Positions 8,488 through 17,514 of a stretch of DNA of 64,000 bases are shown piece after piece. Numbering within the stretch: position 1 is the stretch's first letter; each line of letters opens with the position of its first letter. The notes under the pieces are model-generated. The model saw only the letters and a list, made by a program, of their open reading frames with translations, did no database searches and was not told the origin of the DNA. The position numbers and the translations under genes were made by a program. The stretch lies in NCBI RefSeq assembly GCF_003591035.1, contig NZ_QYUO01000002.1:124001-188000 (forward strand), read 5' to 3'. Source of the stretch: Noviherbaspirillum saxi (GTDB lineage Bacteria; Pseudomonadota; Gammaproteobacteria; Burkholderiales; Burkholderiaceae_D).

Positions 8488-9276
8488 ATGAACACCCCCA
8501 TTGACGAAGTGAGCACCATGAACCATCCCGTCGTGTCCAGGGACAGATGGATTGCCGAGCGCAAGACGCTGCTGGCGCACGAAAAGGAACTGACGCGCCT
8601 GCACGACCAGATCGCCCGCGAGCGTCGCGCTTTGCCATGGGTACACATTGATAAGAACTATGTCTTCGACGGGCTCGAAGGCCGGCGCACGCTCGCCGAC
8701 CTGTTCGAAGGGCGACGCCAGCTGCTGGTGCAGCACTTCATGTTCGGCCCGGGGTGGGAGCAAGGTTGCAAGAGCTGCTCCTTCATGGCCGACCACATCG
8801 ACGGCATGAACGTGCACCTGGCGCATCGCGACGTCACGCTACTGGTCGTCTCGCGCGCGCCGCTGGCCGAGATCGAGCGCTTTCGCCAGCGCATGGGCTG
8901 GCAATTCAAGTGGGTGTCCTCGCATGGCAGCGACTTCAACCACGATTTCGGCGTCAGCTTCACGCCGGAAGAACAAGCCAAGGGCGAGGTCCCCTACAAC
9001 TACGTCATGCAGTCGTTCCCGATGGAAGAAGCGCCTGGCATCAGCATTTTCTACAAGGACTACGCTGGCGAAATCTTTCACACCTACTCGACCTATGGAC
9101 GCGGCGTGGAGGTGATGATGGGCACGTATAACCTGCTCGATCTCACACCCAAGGGCCGTGATGAACACAATTCGGTCGACACCATGGATTGGGTGCGGCA
9201 CCACGATCGCTACGAGCCGGTACCGGTCGCGAAGCCGGCGCCTGCGGCCAGCTCGTGCTGCCATGCGCGCGCCTGA
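8488..9276 (+). CDS. DUF899 family thioredoxin-like protein
   Basis: A 262-residue protein of the DUF899 family. Diagnostic stretches are RALPWVHIDKNYVFDG, LLVQHFMFGPGWEQGCKSCS, DVTLLVVSRAPLAEIERFR and GWQFKWVSSHGSDFNHDFGV. The fold is thioredoxin-like, and the CKSCS motif offers a CxxC-type redox pair in the active-site region. The C-terminal tail ends in SSCCHARA, two more cysteines that could coordinate metal. AAGGAG lies six bases before the ATG at 8488. It closes the GC-rich block; together with the propeller protein it may form an oxidative or metal-handling unit, but no function is established for the family. Confidence 0.8.
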   Translation: MNTPIDEVSTMNHPVVSRDRWIAERKTLLAHEKELTRLHDQIARERRALPWVHIDKNYVFDGLEGRRTLADLFEGRRQLLVQHFMFGPGWEQGCKSCSFMADHIDGMNVHLAHRDVTLLVVSRAPLAEIERFRQRMGWQFKWVSSHGSDFNHDFGVSFTPEEQAKGEVPYNYVMQSFPMEEAPGISIFYKDYAGEIFHTYSTYGRGVEVMMGTYNLLDLTPKGRDEHNSVDTMDWVRHHDRYEPVPVAKPAPAASSCCHARA

Positions 9277-9309
9277 AGGACGACACCCTCATTCAGAGGG
9301 CGCTCCGGC

Positions 9310-10224
9310 TTAGCTCCTGATTGCCACCCTGGCCGCAGCCAGATCCCATGCTGCCTGGCCGACCGTCTTGAAAACAGGAATAGCCGTTGGATGTGGCACT
9401 TTGCCTGAAAGGAGGTCGCCCAATTGGACGACACCAGTCCAATCGACGTTTGCCTGAATCAGGTCGCCGGCCTCATGCTTCGCACCATCCAAGTCGTCGA
9501 CAATAATTTGCCGGGCATGCAGCAGCTCAGGCGGAAACTCCGCCATATTCGGCTTGAATGCACCTACTCCAATGGCAAGTGTACTGGGTGGGATCTTTGC
9601 CGGAATCACCGGAACAGTCGAGGTCGTCAGCGCGATGATTACGTCGGTTTCTGGGACCTCCTGCTTGAGCGATTCGGCGGCAAACGCCTGCACATTCAAT
9701 CCCCCATGCCGTTGTCCCAGAGCAGATGCAAACGATTCGGCACCTGCGTGGGTAAAGCCGGCAATCCAGAACTTCGACACACCGAAATACTCGACGAGTG
9801 CATCAGCATGGGCGGCGGCTTGCGTCCCGGTGCCAATGATGAGCGCTGAGGCAGGCTTTTGGCGAGCCAGCGTTTCAATACCCAGGAGCGTCATGGCAGC
9901 AGTCCTGCGGGCAGTGACCGTGGGGCCGTCCAGCAGGGCAAGCCTGCGGCCTGTCGCCGTATCAAAGACCACGACTTCACCTTGAATTGCTGGCAGTTGG
10001 TGTTGGGCGTTGTTGCCGTGAACGGTGATCAGCTTGGTGGCACTGACGTCACTGCCGATTGCGGGCATGCATAACAGCACGCTGGCGGCGTCAATGGTCA
10101 CTACTTGGCGTTCCGGCGCAACAATAGTGCCGGCGGCCAGTTCCTTGGCTGCTTCGGCAACAGCGGGAACGAGTTTGGAATAAGGAAGTGCCTGGACCGT
10201 CTGGTCTCGATTGAAAATTTGCAT
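9310..10224 (-). CDS. lhpI: ornithine cyclodeaminase/mu-crystallin family reductase, probable delta1-pyrroline-2-carboxylate reductase
   Basis: A 304-residue OCD/mu-crystallin protein with the Rossmann motif ALIIGTGTQAAAHADAL and family signatures VTARRTAAMTLLGIETLAR, TSTVPVIPA and IGVGAFKPNMAEFPP. OCD-like reductases reduce cyclic imino acids. Its partner gene, nine bases upstream on the same strand, is a proline-racemase-fold dehydratase whose product is delta1-pyrroline-2-carboxylate, so this enzyme should convert that product to L-proline with NAD(P)H. The symbol follows the Azospirillum pathway gene and rests on the pairing, not on sequence identity. A true ornithine cyclodeaminase is the alternative. 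Confidence 0.78.
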   Translation of the reverse strand: MQIFNRDQTVQALPYSKLVPAVAEAAKELAAGTIVAPERQVVTIDAASVLLCMPAIGSDVSATKLITVHGNNAQHQLPAIQGEVVVFDTATGRRLALLDGPTVTARRTAAMTLLGIETLARQKPASALIIGTGTQAAAHADALVEYFGVSKFWIAGFTHAGAESFASALGQRHGGLNVQAFAAESLKQEVPETDVIIALTTSTVPVIPAKIPPSTLAIGVGAFKPNMAEFPPELLHARQIIVDDLDGAKHEAGDLIQANVDWTGVVQLGDLLSGKVPHPTAIPVFKTVGQAAWDLAAARVAIRS

Positions 10225-10233
10225 GAGACGTCA

Positions 10234-11244
10234 TTATCGAAAGAAGAAACCAGTGGGGAACGGGTCGGAGTCCTCCAACACCCACTGATTGAAACCGCTG
10301 ATGTGCGCGGTGCCCGTGACTTCTGTGATGGCTGCGTCAAGCTCGCCGACCCGTGCAGATTCGGTCACGCGGACCGTGAAGCTACTGCCGACGATACTGC
10401 CGTTGACGTAGGCCTGATCAAGCGGAAGTGCGCCGCGCAAATAAAGCTGTGCGGCGCGTCCCGACGTGCCTGTTCCGGTAGGAGAGCGGTCAACCTCCCG
10501 ATCAGCGAAGATACAGACATTCGACTGGTCAACGCCAGCCCGATTTGGCGCGCCGTCGATGATGGTCCCATACAGCTCGTTCAGGCCTGGTTCCAGTGGA
10601 TGCTGGATCTTGACCTTGGCTTTCACGGCCGCTTTCGTTTCAGCGCCAAGCTGGATCAGTGAGCGGACCAGATCGGGCCGGATTTCAAGGCCAGCCTGTT
10701 TGCCATTGATGTAGTAATAGAACGCCCCGCCGAAGACAATGTCGCCGACGATACGCCCAAACGATGGTGTGTCAACTTCAACATCCCGCATGAGGATGAA
10801 GGCAGGAACGTTCCTGAACGTGACCGCACCGGCGCGTACTCCATCCCATTCGACGTGAGCCTCGATGAAGCCAGCCGGCGAGTCGAAACCGATACGCGTG
10901 GTCGGGCTCTGTCGTTCGACATAACCCATTTCGACCAGCACTTTGCCCAGTGCGATGATGCCGTGACCGCACATGTCGCTATACCCCTCGTTGTGAATGA
11001 AAATCACACCGAAGTCCGCATCAGGCGTCGTAGGCGGGAGCAAGTACGCGCCATACATATCCGCGTGGCCGCGTGGTTCGTTCATCAGGAACTGCCGGAG
11101 GTCATCCCGGTTTTCCTTGAGCCATGCGCGTTTTTCCAGGATGTTCTTCCCGGGTATCGGCGGCATGCCGGATGTGAGAATGCGCAACGGCTCGCCGCCG
11201 GTATGTGCGTCAATGGTTTGGATCGTACGAAGAAAATTGAGCAT
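10234..11244 (-). CDS. trans-3-hydroxy-L-proline dehydratase (proline racemase superfamily)
   Basis: A 336-residue member of the proline racemase fold. The first catalytic Cys is at residue 92 (SDMCGHGII). The second catalytic position, a Cys in racemases and 4-hydroxyproline epimerases, is Thr256 here (DRSPTGTGTSGR). The Cys/Thr pair is the known signature of trans-3-hydroxy-L-proline dehydratases, which cannot racemise and instead eliminate water to give delta1-pyrroline-2-carboxylate. The adjacent OCD-family reductase would complete conversion to L-proline. The gene is divergent from a FadR-type regulator with a palindrome between them. The start ATG at 11244 has only a weak ribosome site. 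Confidence 0.88.
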   Translation of the reverse strand: MLNFLRTIQTIDAHTGGEPLRILTSGMPPIPGKNILEKRAWLKENRDDLRQFLMNEPRGHADMYGAYLLPPTTPDADFGVIFIHNEGYSDMCGHGIIALGKVLVEMGYVERQSPTTRIGFDSPAGFIEAHVEWDGVRAGAVTFRNVPAFILMRDVEVDTPSFGRIVGDIVFGGAFYYYINGKQAGLEIRPDLVRSLIQLGAETKAAVKAKVKIQHPLEPGLNELYGTIIDGAPNRAGVDQSNVCIFADREVDRSPTGTGTSGRAAQLYLRGALPLDQAYVNGSIVGSSFTVRVTESARVGELDAAITEVTGTAHISGFNQWVLEDSDPFPTGFFFR

Positions 11245-11292
11245 TGTTCACTTGTCATTGAATATGTGGAGGGGTTTGCACCCCGACGCATT

Positions 11293-11309
11293 TGGTTTTA
11301 GTATAACCA
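11293..11309. promoter_or_regulatory. putative GntR/FadR-type operator in the hydroxyproline divergent promoter
   Basis: The 17-bp imperfect palindrome TGGTTTTAGTATAACCA (pattern TGGTTnTAnTAnAACCA) lies between the divergent dehydratase and regulator genes. On the minus strand it contains TATACT, a good -10 hexamer for the dehydratase operon, so a protein bound here would block that promoter. FadR-subfamily GntR regulators typically bind TGGT...ACCA palindromes. A second TTGG...CCAA pair follows at 11312-11332. Confidence 0.5.
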
Positions 11310-11339
11310 GATTGGTATTTATATAGAGCCAAATATAAT

Positions 11340-12071
11340 ATGTTTATTGATAGCGGCCACAAACTTTCTGCTTCCCTAAAGGCCCCTCAGCTATACGAAT
11401 TGGTAGCTGAGCGACTGAAAAACCTGATTCTTGATGGGACGTACCCGCCTGGAACGCGCCTTCCGGCTGAGCGCCAATTGGCATCGTCGTTGGGCGTAGG
11501 ACGCGCCGCTGTGCGTGAAGCAATGGCGGAACTGGTGAATCAAGGCGTCATCCAGACCAAGCGAAATTCCGGATCGTATGTCTTGCAAGAAGCAATGGAG
11601 GTGATCCGGCAGACAAAGGCAGTTGTAAGCCCAGACACCAGCCCTTTGTCGACCTTGGCGGCTAGATTAGCGATCGAGCCGTTGATTGCTCAATTTGCCG
11701 CGGCGATTGGGAAACGTGATGCGGAGCTGGAGCGGCTTTTAGACTTGATGGAATCAGTCAGCAACTTGGCTGATCCGAGACAACGGCACGAATGGAATGA
11801 GCACGATCGGCAATTCCATGAGCGAATTGCGTTGATGACTGCAAACCCCGTCATGATTGGTATTGCCAACGTGATCGCGACTGCCGTGGACGAGCCGTTA
11901 TGGCGGCAGCTACGCGATACTGGCATTCATGATCCCGCTCGCGCCCGTCTGTATGTGTATGAACACCGGTTGATTTATGAAGCCATTGCAACCGGCAACC
12001 AGGAAGCGGCCGGCTTTTATGTTCGGCAACATCTGGAACGAGTTCAAAAGGACATGCTCACTTTTGGCTAG
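11340..12071 (+). CDS. FadR-type GntR family regulator of the hydroxyproline genes
   Basis: A 243-residue regulator. The N-terminal winged helix reads LYELVAERLKNLILDGTYPP, RLPAERQLASSLGVGRAAVREA, then GVIQTKRNSGSYVL. The C-terminal FCD domain keeps the metal-binding pattern: NEHDRQFHERIAL, a middle helix with DEPLWRQLRD, and HRLIYEAIATGNQEAAGFYVRQHLERV. FCD domains bind small carboxylates through a metal. Its divergent arrangement with the dehydratase/reductase pair and the palindrome between them make it the likely local repressor, relieved by hydroxyproline or an intermediate (inference). The start codon directly follows an AT-rich segment ending in TATAATATG, so the message may have a very short leader. 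Confidence 0.85.
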   Translation: MFIDSGHKLSASLKAPQLYELVAERLKNLILDGTYPPGTRLPAERQLASSLGVGRAAVREAMAELVNQGVIQTKRNSGSYVLQEAMEVIRQTKAVVSPDTSPLSTLAARLAIEPLIAQFAAAIGKRDAELERLLDLMESVSNLADPRQRHEWNEHDRQFHERIALMTANPVMIGIANVIATAVDEPLWRQLRDTGIHDPARARLYVYEHRLIYEAIATGNQEAAGFYVRQHLERVQKDMLTFG

Positions 12072-12166
12072 GAGTCTTCCACTCGCTGCCTGGTGATATC
12101 GACCCGTTATAGCCTTTGGACTTTCCTAAAAGCGGACGTTTAACGCCTGAATTAAGCCGAGCCCTT

Positions 12167-12556
12167 CTATACCCACCGCTTCACGGCATCTGCAGTGTCG
12201 CTTGGCTTGGTGTTGAAGCAAATCCGCGCGTCAGGTGCGTACTCATGAATGATATTGATGATCTTCTCAAAGAGAAGAAAGTGCGTGTCAACTGTCCTAA
12301 CTCCCGCACCAACCATGACGCAGTCGTATTTCTTGGCCTTCAGCTCGTTCCGTAGCACGTCCTCTGCTGTATCGCCAAAGTCAGTAAGGCAAAGCGAAGC
12401 GTCATACCCTAGTGCGGCAAGGCTCCTTACTCCGGTGTTTAGCCCTTCCAAGACCTTGTCCGCGTTCAAGCCAGGGAAGGCTGCGAAGTCAGGAGCGGAG
12501 AAGTCAATCAACTGAGGCTGCAGGCCAACAATTAGCACGTGCTTCGAGGTTGTCAT
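12167..12556 (-). CDS. conserved hypothetical protein with Rossmann-like alternation
   Basis: A 129-residue protein beginning MTTSKHVLIVGLQPQLIDFS. The beta-alpha pattern (HVLIVGL, DASLCLTDFG, YDCVMVGAGVR, DARICFNT) suggests a small Rossmann-like or flavodoxin-like fold. AGGAAC lies a suitable distance before the ATG at 12556. I do not recognise a named family. It ends only about 95 bases from the GntR gene, tail to tail. The sequence beyond its start (12557-12950) holds no gene I can support. Confidence 0.65.
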   Translation of the reverse strand: MTTSKHVLIVGLQPQLIDFSAPDFAAFPGLNADKVLEGLNTGVRSLAALGYDASLCLTDFGDTAEDVLRNELKAKKYDCVMVGAGVRTVDTHFLLFEKIINIIHEYAPDARICFNTKPSDTADAVKRWV

Positions 12557-12950
12557 GGTTTGTTCCTACGTGATGAGCATGAAGCCCAGATGATGACGGT
12601 GAGACGCGTCGTTTAACACGAACACCCTGCAGGCTCATAACCCGCATTCCTATTCGCTTTCCGCCGATTGCCTGTATCCATCCACAGGTTTAACAGAACC
12701 GACAAACCACGCAATGTAACAGGGCCAGAGAAGCGTCACATTTATAGCATATCTGGCTTGCAGGAATGGCCCGCTTTATGGAATACCAGTAACTGACAGC
12801 AATTGGCCGGCGTATGCCTCATCGAGCCTCGACTTTTCCGGAAAGCGGACACGGTAACGATTGAGAGCGTTGGAAATTCCGAGTTGTTGCCAAATAACGG
12901 AGCAAGCTTTTAGTCGTCACATAAGCTCCAGTTTGCATAAAACGGTCAGA
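12557..12950. other. gene-free stretch
   Basis: This stretch follows the hypothetical gene's promoter side and precedes a decayed MFS fragment. Open frames here are short, cysteine- and serine-rich, and lack ribosome sites. I see no convincing RNA gene, repeat or operator. It looks like degraded coding DNA together with the MFS remnant. Confidence 0.5.
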
Positions 12951-13124
12951 TATGTGCCGGGCCTTCCAACATCTATACAAAGTAGTTTTGTAGCGTCCGG
13001 TCAGGCCATTTCGGTTTCCGGCCTCTTTACGGTAGTAACGAGCTTGCTCATCGCAATCATTGCGGGGCGTTTCGACCGACGCCATGTACTCATCCATATT
13101 TCCGTTGCCGCAACGCTGATAGGC
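12951..13124 (+). pseudogene. remnant of an MFS transporter gene
   Basis: About 58 codons read like the first part of a DHA-type drug efflux transporter: a loop ending GLPTSIQSSF, then GQAISVSGLFTVVTSLLIA (transmembrane helix 2) and AGRFDRRHVLI, the conserved GRFDRR loop between helices 2 and 3. The frame is open before this, but the preceding residues show no helix 1, and after it the frame runs into non-homologous sequence and stops at 13146-13148. The full gene would be about 390 codons, so this is a relic. The neighbouring bases are low in coding signal. Confidence 0.6.
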
Positions 13125-13306
13125 GACAGGCTCAGAGCGCGCAGATGATGGTACTTGCATCTATCGATTCAGTGCGGCAATAAAGCCGTAACAGGCAACT
13201 TGCCTTTGATGTGAGGATGGCTAAGCTGACTTGTTATCGGTGCGATACGGTGTGAATCACGGCTCATCACAGGGCCTGTTTTCTCGACGATCTTAGGAGC
13301 AACACA

Positions 13307-13966
13307 ATGACCGAATTCAATCCGTCACGGTGGAATTTACTCAAAGCCACTGCAGTGGCGACCAGCGGCGCCGCGATCGTAGGACGGCTGGCCCCCGAGG
13401 CAGGAGCTGCACCTGTCGCGCAACCGGCACAGCCGCCGCAGGCGACGACGCCAGCAACCATGAACGTTCTACTGCGTGTCAACGGTACCGAACACCAGTT
13501 GATGATCGATCCGCGCATCACGCTTCTCGATGCACTACGTGAATGCCTGCATCTGACCGGCAGCAAGAAAGGATGCGACCAGGGCCAGTGCGGCGCCTGC
13601 ACCGTCATTGTCGACGGGCGCCGCATCACCTCTTGCCTCGCGCTGGCCGTGATGCAGCAAGGACATGACATCACGACGATCGAGGGCTTGGGGACGCCGG
13701 TGAATCTGCATCCCATGCAGGCGGCCTTCATCAAGCACGACGGCTACCAATGCGGCTTCTGTACGCCTGGCCAGATCTGCTCTGCCGTTGCCATGCTTGA
13801 TGAAGTCAAAGCCGGAATCCCTAGTCATGCCACCACCGATCTGACCCAGCCGCCTGCAGCGACGACCGAAGAGTTTCGTGAGCGGATGAGCGGCAACATC
13901 TGCCGGTGCGGTGCTTATTCGAATATTCAGGAGGCGATCGCTGAGGTCGCGGGGGTGAAAGCATGA
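13307..13966 (+). CDS. paoA: PaoA-like [2Fe-2S] subunit of a xanthine-oxidase-family aldehyde dehydrogenase
   Basis: A 219-residue iron-sulfur subunit. The plant-type ferredoxin cluster is ligated by [14 protein letters not shown] plus a later Cys (TSCLAL); the second cluster uses [10 protein letters not shown] and [12 protein letters not shown]. The segment [20 protein letters not shown] is nearly the same as in E. coli PaoA. An N-terminal export-like stretch ([16 protein letters not shown], then Ala/Pro-rich) matches the position of PaoA's Tat signal, but the twin arginines are missing: it reads SRWNLLK. TTAGGAGC precedes the ATG. The stop overlaps the start of paoB by four bases. The complex would oxidise aldehydes to acids. 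Confidence 0.9.
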   Translation: MTEFNPSRWNLLKATAVATSGAAIVGRLAPEAGAAPVAQPAQPPQATTPATMNVLLRVNGTEHQLMIDPRITLLDALRECLHLTGSKKGCDQGQCGACTVIVDGRRITSCLALAVMQQGHDITTIEGLGTPVNLHPMQAAFIKHDGYQCGFCTPGQICSAVAMLDEVKAGIPSHATTDLTQPPAATTEEFRERMSGNICRCGAYSNIQEAIAEVAGVKA

Positions 13967-14907
13967 AGCCTTTTACCTATGAGAGAGCTGCCTCGCCCGC
14001 CGAAGCGGCGGCGGCAGCGGCCCGGACCACAGGGGCAAGGTTTATTGCCGGCGGTACCAACCTGCTCGACCTGATGAAGCTGCAAATCGAAACGCCATCG
14101 CATTTGATCGATGTGAATGACCTTGGCCTGGACAAGATCGAGCAAACCATGGAGGGCGGATTGCGGATCGGTGCGCTGGTGCGCAATACCGATCTGGCTG
14201 CAGATGAGCGCGTGCGGCGCGACTACGCTGTGTTGTCACGTGCGCTGCTTTCCGGCGCATCGGGTCAGTTGCGCAATCAGGCCACAACGGCTGGAAACCT
14301 GCTTCAGCGTACCCGGTGCCCTTATTTCTACGACACCAATCAGCCATGCAACAAACGCCAGCCCGGCACTGGCTGCGGGGCAATTGGCGGATATAGCCGG
14401 CATCACGCCATCGTCGGTACAAGCGATGCTTGCATTGCCACGCACCCAAGCGATATGGCAGTGGCGATGCGTGTGCTCGATGCGGCCGTCGAGACGATGC
14501 GCCCTAACGGATCAACGCGCACCATTCCGATTGCCGACTTTCACCGCCTGCCTCGCAATACGCCGCATATTGAGAATGCACTTGAGCCGGGTGAATTGAT
14601 CACTGCCGTCACGCTGCCCCAGCCAGTGGGCGGCACGCAGGTGTACCGGAAGGTACGTGACCGCGCTTCCTATGCTTTTGCGCTGGTGTCGGTGGCGGCC
14701 ATCGTTCAGCAGGATGGCACCGGGAGGGTCGCGCTCGGGGGCGTTGCACACAAGCCATGGCGGGTGGAAGGCGCCGAACATGACATGCCGCGTGGAGCAA
14801 GGGCCGTCACAAGCCGGCTTCTCGCCGACGCACGCACGACGCACAACAACGCATTCAAGGTTCCCCTGGTAGAGCGCACGCTCGCGTCCATCCTTAACAA
14901 AGCATAG
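13963..14907 (+). CDS. paoB: PaoB-like FAD-binding subunit
   Basis: A 314-residue FAD subunit of the xanthine oxidase family. FAD pyrophosphate is held by [15 protein letters not shown] and by [14 protein letters not shown]. The insert with [20 protein letters not shown] plus a following Cys contains the cysteines that carry the extra [4Fe-4S] cluster of E. coli PaoB, so this is PaoB type and not a plain xanthine dehydrogenase. [15 protein letters not shown] and [13 protein letters not shown] are further family motifs. It is translationally coupled to paoA (ATGA) and is followed by paoC nine bases after its stop. Confidence 0.9.
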   Translation: MKPFTYERAASPAEAAAAAARTTGARFIAGGTNLLDLMKLQIETPSHLIDVNDLGLDKIEQTMEGGLRIGALVRNTDLAADERVRRDYAVLSRALLSGASGQLRNQATTAGNLLQRTRCPYFYDTNQPCNKRQPGTGCGAIGGYSRHHAIVGTSDACIATHPSDMAVAMRVLDAAVETMRPNGSTRTIPIADFHRLPRNTPHIENALEPGELITAVTLPQPVGGTQVYRKVRDRASYAFALVSVAAIVQQDGTGRVALGGVAHKPWRVEGAEHDMPRGARAVTSRLLADARTTHNNAFKVPLVERTLASILNKA

Positions 14908-14916
14908 GTTTGAGCC

Positions 14917-17184
14917 ATGAAATTCGACACTCCTGCCGGTAATAATCCGATCGACCAGCTCAAAGTCATCGGACAGCCTGTTGATCGCATCGATGGCCCG
15001 CCCAAGACGACCGGAACAGCCCCCTATGCCTATGACCGATACGACGTGGTGCCGAATCAGGCATACGGGTATGTGCTGGGCTCGGCGATCGCGAAAGGCC
15101 GTATTCTTTCAATGGACCTGACGGCCGCAAAAACATCTCCGGGCGTCATTACTATCGTCAACGCGCAAAATGCCGGAAAGCTTGTGAAAGGCGATTTGAA
15201 TACCGCCCGGTTATTGGGTGGACCTGACATTCAACACTACCACCAGGCCATTGCAGTAGTTGTTGCCGAGACCTTTGAGCAGGCACGCGCAGCGGCCGAG
15301 CTTGTACGCGTGGACTACGTACGTTCAAAGGGCACGTATGACCTGACTGCGGTAAAGGGCAAGGCGACCCCGGCGGACGTCTTTAACGCCGCTGGAGAAA
15401 CGTCGGTTGGCAACTTCATGGGTTCCTTCGCTCCAGCGGCTGTACAGCTGGATGCGATGTATTCGACTGCGCACGAATCCCACTCTATGCTGGAGCCGCA
15501 TGCAACAGTTGCTGCTTGGGACGGCGGCGAGCTGACCTTGTGGACCTCCAATCAGATGATCGCCTGGGCCGTGAGCGACATGGCTAAGACGCTGGGAATA
15601 TCGAAGGAAAAGATCCGTGTCCTCTCACCCTACGTCGGTGGCGGCTTCGGCGCGAAACTCTTCCTGCGCTCCGATGCTTTGATGGCGGCGCTCGCAGCCC
15701 GCGCCGCCCGGCGTCCCGTCAAAGTCGCATTACAGCGTGCCCTGATTCCAAACAATACGGTTCACCGCTCGGCGACGATCCAGCGCGTGCGGATCGGCGC
15801 CACCAGGGATGGAAAGATTACTGCCATCGGACATGAAAGCTGGTCCGGCAACCTGCCGGGCGGCGGTCTTGAGGCTGGCGCCGTGCAGACGCGGGCGCTC
15901 TATGCAGGAGCCAACCGCATGACATCGAACCGGCTTGCAGTGCTCGACCTTCCCGAAGCGAATGCAATGCGTGCGCCAAACGAGGCCCCCGGCCTTGCAG
16001 TATTGGAAATTGCGATGGACGAGATGGCCGAAAAACTGGCGATGGACCCCATTGATTTTCGCATCAGGAACGATACGCAAGTGGTTCCGGATTTCCCGGC
16101 CACACCTGGATCAAGCGACCCGCAGTCCAAGAAAGCGGAGCAGACGGAAAAACCCAATCCGCATCCGCCGTTCTCGAAGCGGCAACTGGTGCAGTGCTTC
16201 CAGATCGGCGCGCAACGCTTTGGCTGGGACAGGCGCAATCCGAAACCGGGTCAGGTGCGCGATGGGCGATGGTTCATCGGAATGGGAGTGGCATCGGCCT
16301 TCCGCGACAATCTCGTGACTAAGTCGGCGGCAAGGGTGCGATTGGACAATCAGGGCGCCGTGACCGTTGAAACCGACATGACGGATATCGGGACCGGCAG
16401 CTATACCATCATTGCGCAGACGGCGGCCGAGATGTTGGGCGTACCGTTGAACAAGGTAAGAGTGCGATTGGGTGATTCGAGCTTTCCGGTGTCATGCGGC
16501 TCGGGCGGACAATGGGGTGGCAACAGCTCAACCTCCGGCGTTTATGCGGCTTGCATGAAACTGCGCGAAGCGGTCGCACAGAAGGCAGGACTCAGCGCCA
16601 CCGACGCCGTCTTCTCAGATGGCCACATCCGGTCGGGGTCGCGCAGCATTGCGCTGGCCGACCTGGCTGGTGGCCGGGGTCTCGTTGCGGAGGATGTGAT
16701 CGAATTTGACAAGCTGAACGCGCAATACCAGCAATCGACCTTCGGTGCGCACTTCGTCGAGGTCGGTGTCGATGCTGTGACCGGAGAGATCCGCGTGCGG
16801 CGCATGCTCGCAGTCTGTGCGGCAGGACGCATCCTCAATCCCAAGACAGCGCGCAGCCAGGTGATTGGTGCCATGACCATGGGTGTGGGAGCCGCACTGA
16901 TGGAACATCTGGCGGTGGATACCCGGTATGGCTTCTTCGTCAATCATGACCTCGCCGGATATGAGGTTCCCGTGCACGCCGACATTCCCCATCAGGAGGT
17001 GATTTTCCTCGATGAGACCGATCCCGTTTCATCTCCGATGAAGGCAAAAGGCGTCGGAGAACTCGGCATGTGCGGTATCGCGGCAGCCGTGGCGAACGCG
17101 GTCTACAACGCCACGGGGGTGCGGGTGCGCGATTACCCAATCACGCTTGACAAACTGATCGAGAAAATGCCGCCGCCAGTCTGA
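14917..17184 (+). CDS. paoC: PaoC-like molybdenum cofactor-binding catalytic subunit
   Basis: A 755-residue molybdopterin subunit. Family motifs include IDGPPKTTGTAPYAYDRYDV at the start, VGGGFGAKLFLRSDALMAA near the cofactor, ANAMRAPNEAPGLAVLEIA, and the catalytic base in KGVGELGMCGIAAAVANAVY, where the Glu of GVGELG deprotonates the Mo-bound water. The ending VRDYPITLDKLIEKM is standard. It forms the active heterotrimer with PaoA and PaoB. No paoD-type insertion chaperone follows; the next genes are an exported cupin and an exported CMD protein. The chaperone must then be encoded elsewhere. Confidence 0.92.
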   Translation: MKFDTPAGNNPIDQLKVIGQPVDRIDGPPKTTGTAPYAYDRYDVVPNQAYGYVLGSAIAKGRILSMDLTAAKTSPGVITIVNAQNAGKLVKGDLNTARLLGGPDIQHYHQAIAVVVAETFEQARAAAELVRVDYVRSKGTYDLTAVKGKATPADVFNAAGETSVGNFMGSFAPAAVQLDAMYSTAHESHSMLEPHATVAAWDGGELTLWTSNQMIAWAVSDMAKTLGISKEKIRVLSPYVGGGFGAKLFLRSDALMAALAARAARRPVKVALQRALIPNNTVHRSATIQRVRIGATRDGKITAIGHESWSGNLPGGGLEAGAVQTRALYAGANRMTSNRLAVLDLPEANAMRAPNEAPGLAVLEIAMDEMAEKLAMDPIDFRIRNDTQVVPDFPATPGSSDPQSKKAEQTEKPNPHPPFSKRQLVQCFQIGAQRFGWDRRNPKPGQVRDGRWFIGMGVASAFRDNLVTKSAARVRLDNQGAVTVETDMTDIGTGSYTIIAQTAAEMLGVPLNKVRVRLGDSSFPVSCGSGGQWGGNSSTSGVYAACMKLREAVAQKAGLSATDAVFSDGHIRSGSRSIALADLAGGRGLVAEDVIEFDKLNAQYQQSTFGAHFVEVGVDAVTGEIRVRRMLAVCAAGRILNPKTARSQVIGAMTMGVGAALMEHLAVDTRYGFFVNHDLAGYEVPVHADIPHQEVIFLDETDPVSSPMKAKGVGELGMCGIAAAVANAVYNATGVRVRDYPITLDKLIEKMPPPV

Positions 17185-17293
17185 ACTGGATTTTTCAGCA
17201 CAGCCGAAGCCAGCGGCGGCGCGAGCGCCTGCTGCAGCACTTTGACTTCACGCATGACGAACCCGTTCAGGCCAGCTGGAATACTGCATAGTT

Positions 17294-17379
17294 CTACTGC
17301 GTCACAAAACATCACTGTCCATTTCCCTCCCCCTACGCCGGGCGCCCCTGCAAGGGGGAGCACGTTCGTGACGCAGTAG
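17294..17379. repeat. nested inverted repeat in the 330-base gap after paoC
   Basis: The perfect 12-bp arms CTACTGCGTCAC (17294-17305) and GTGACGCAGTAG (17368-17379) enclose a second perfect stem, CTCCCCCT (17327-17334) with AGGGGGAG (17353-17360). The whole segment can fold as a two-step hairpin of 86 bases. It may serve as a terminator or processing element between paoC and the cupin gene, or be a small palindromic repeat. No gene is visible in 17185-17514. Confidence 0.6.
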
Positions 17380-17514
17380 GAATAGAAGCGCAGCAATTTC
17401 TACCCAAGGTCATGTACTGAAATTCCGTGTATTGAAACCGCGCGACATCGGAACCGTTGCGTGACCATGACAGGACACATCGTTTTAACTTCAACAATCT
17501 ACTAGGAGAAAGAC

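Noticed and set aside
10234..11244. Annotation as proline racemase or 4-hydroxyproline epimerase
   Set aside because: Both activities need Cys at the second catalytic position; here it is Thr256, the dehydratase signature.
12819..13160. A 113-codon minus-strand frame opposite the MFS remnant
   Set aside because: It resembles no known protein, while the plus strand has a clear transporter motif (GRFDRR) over the same bases.
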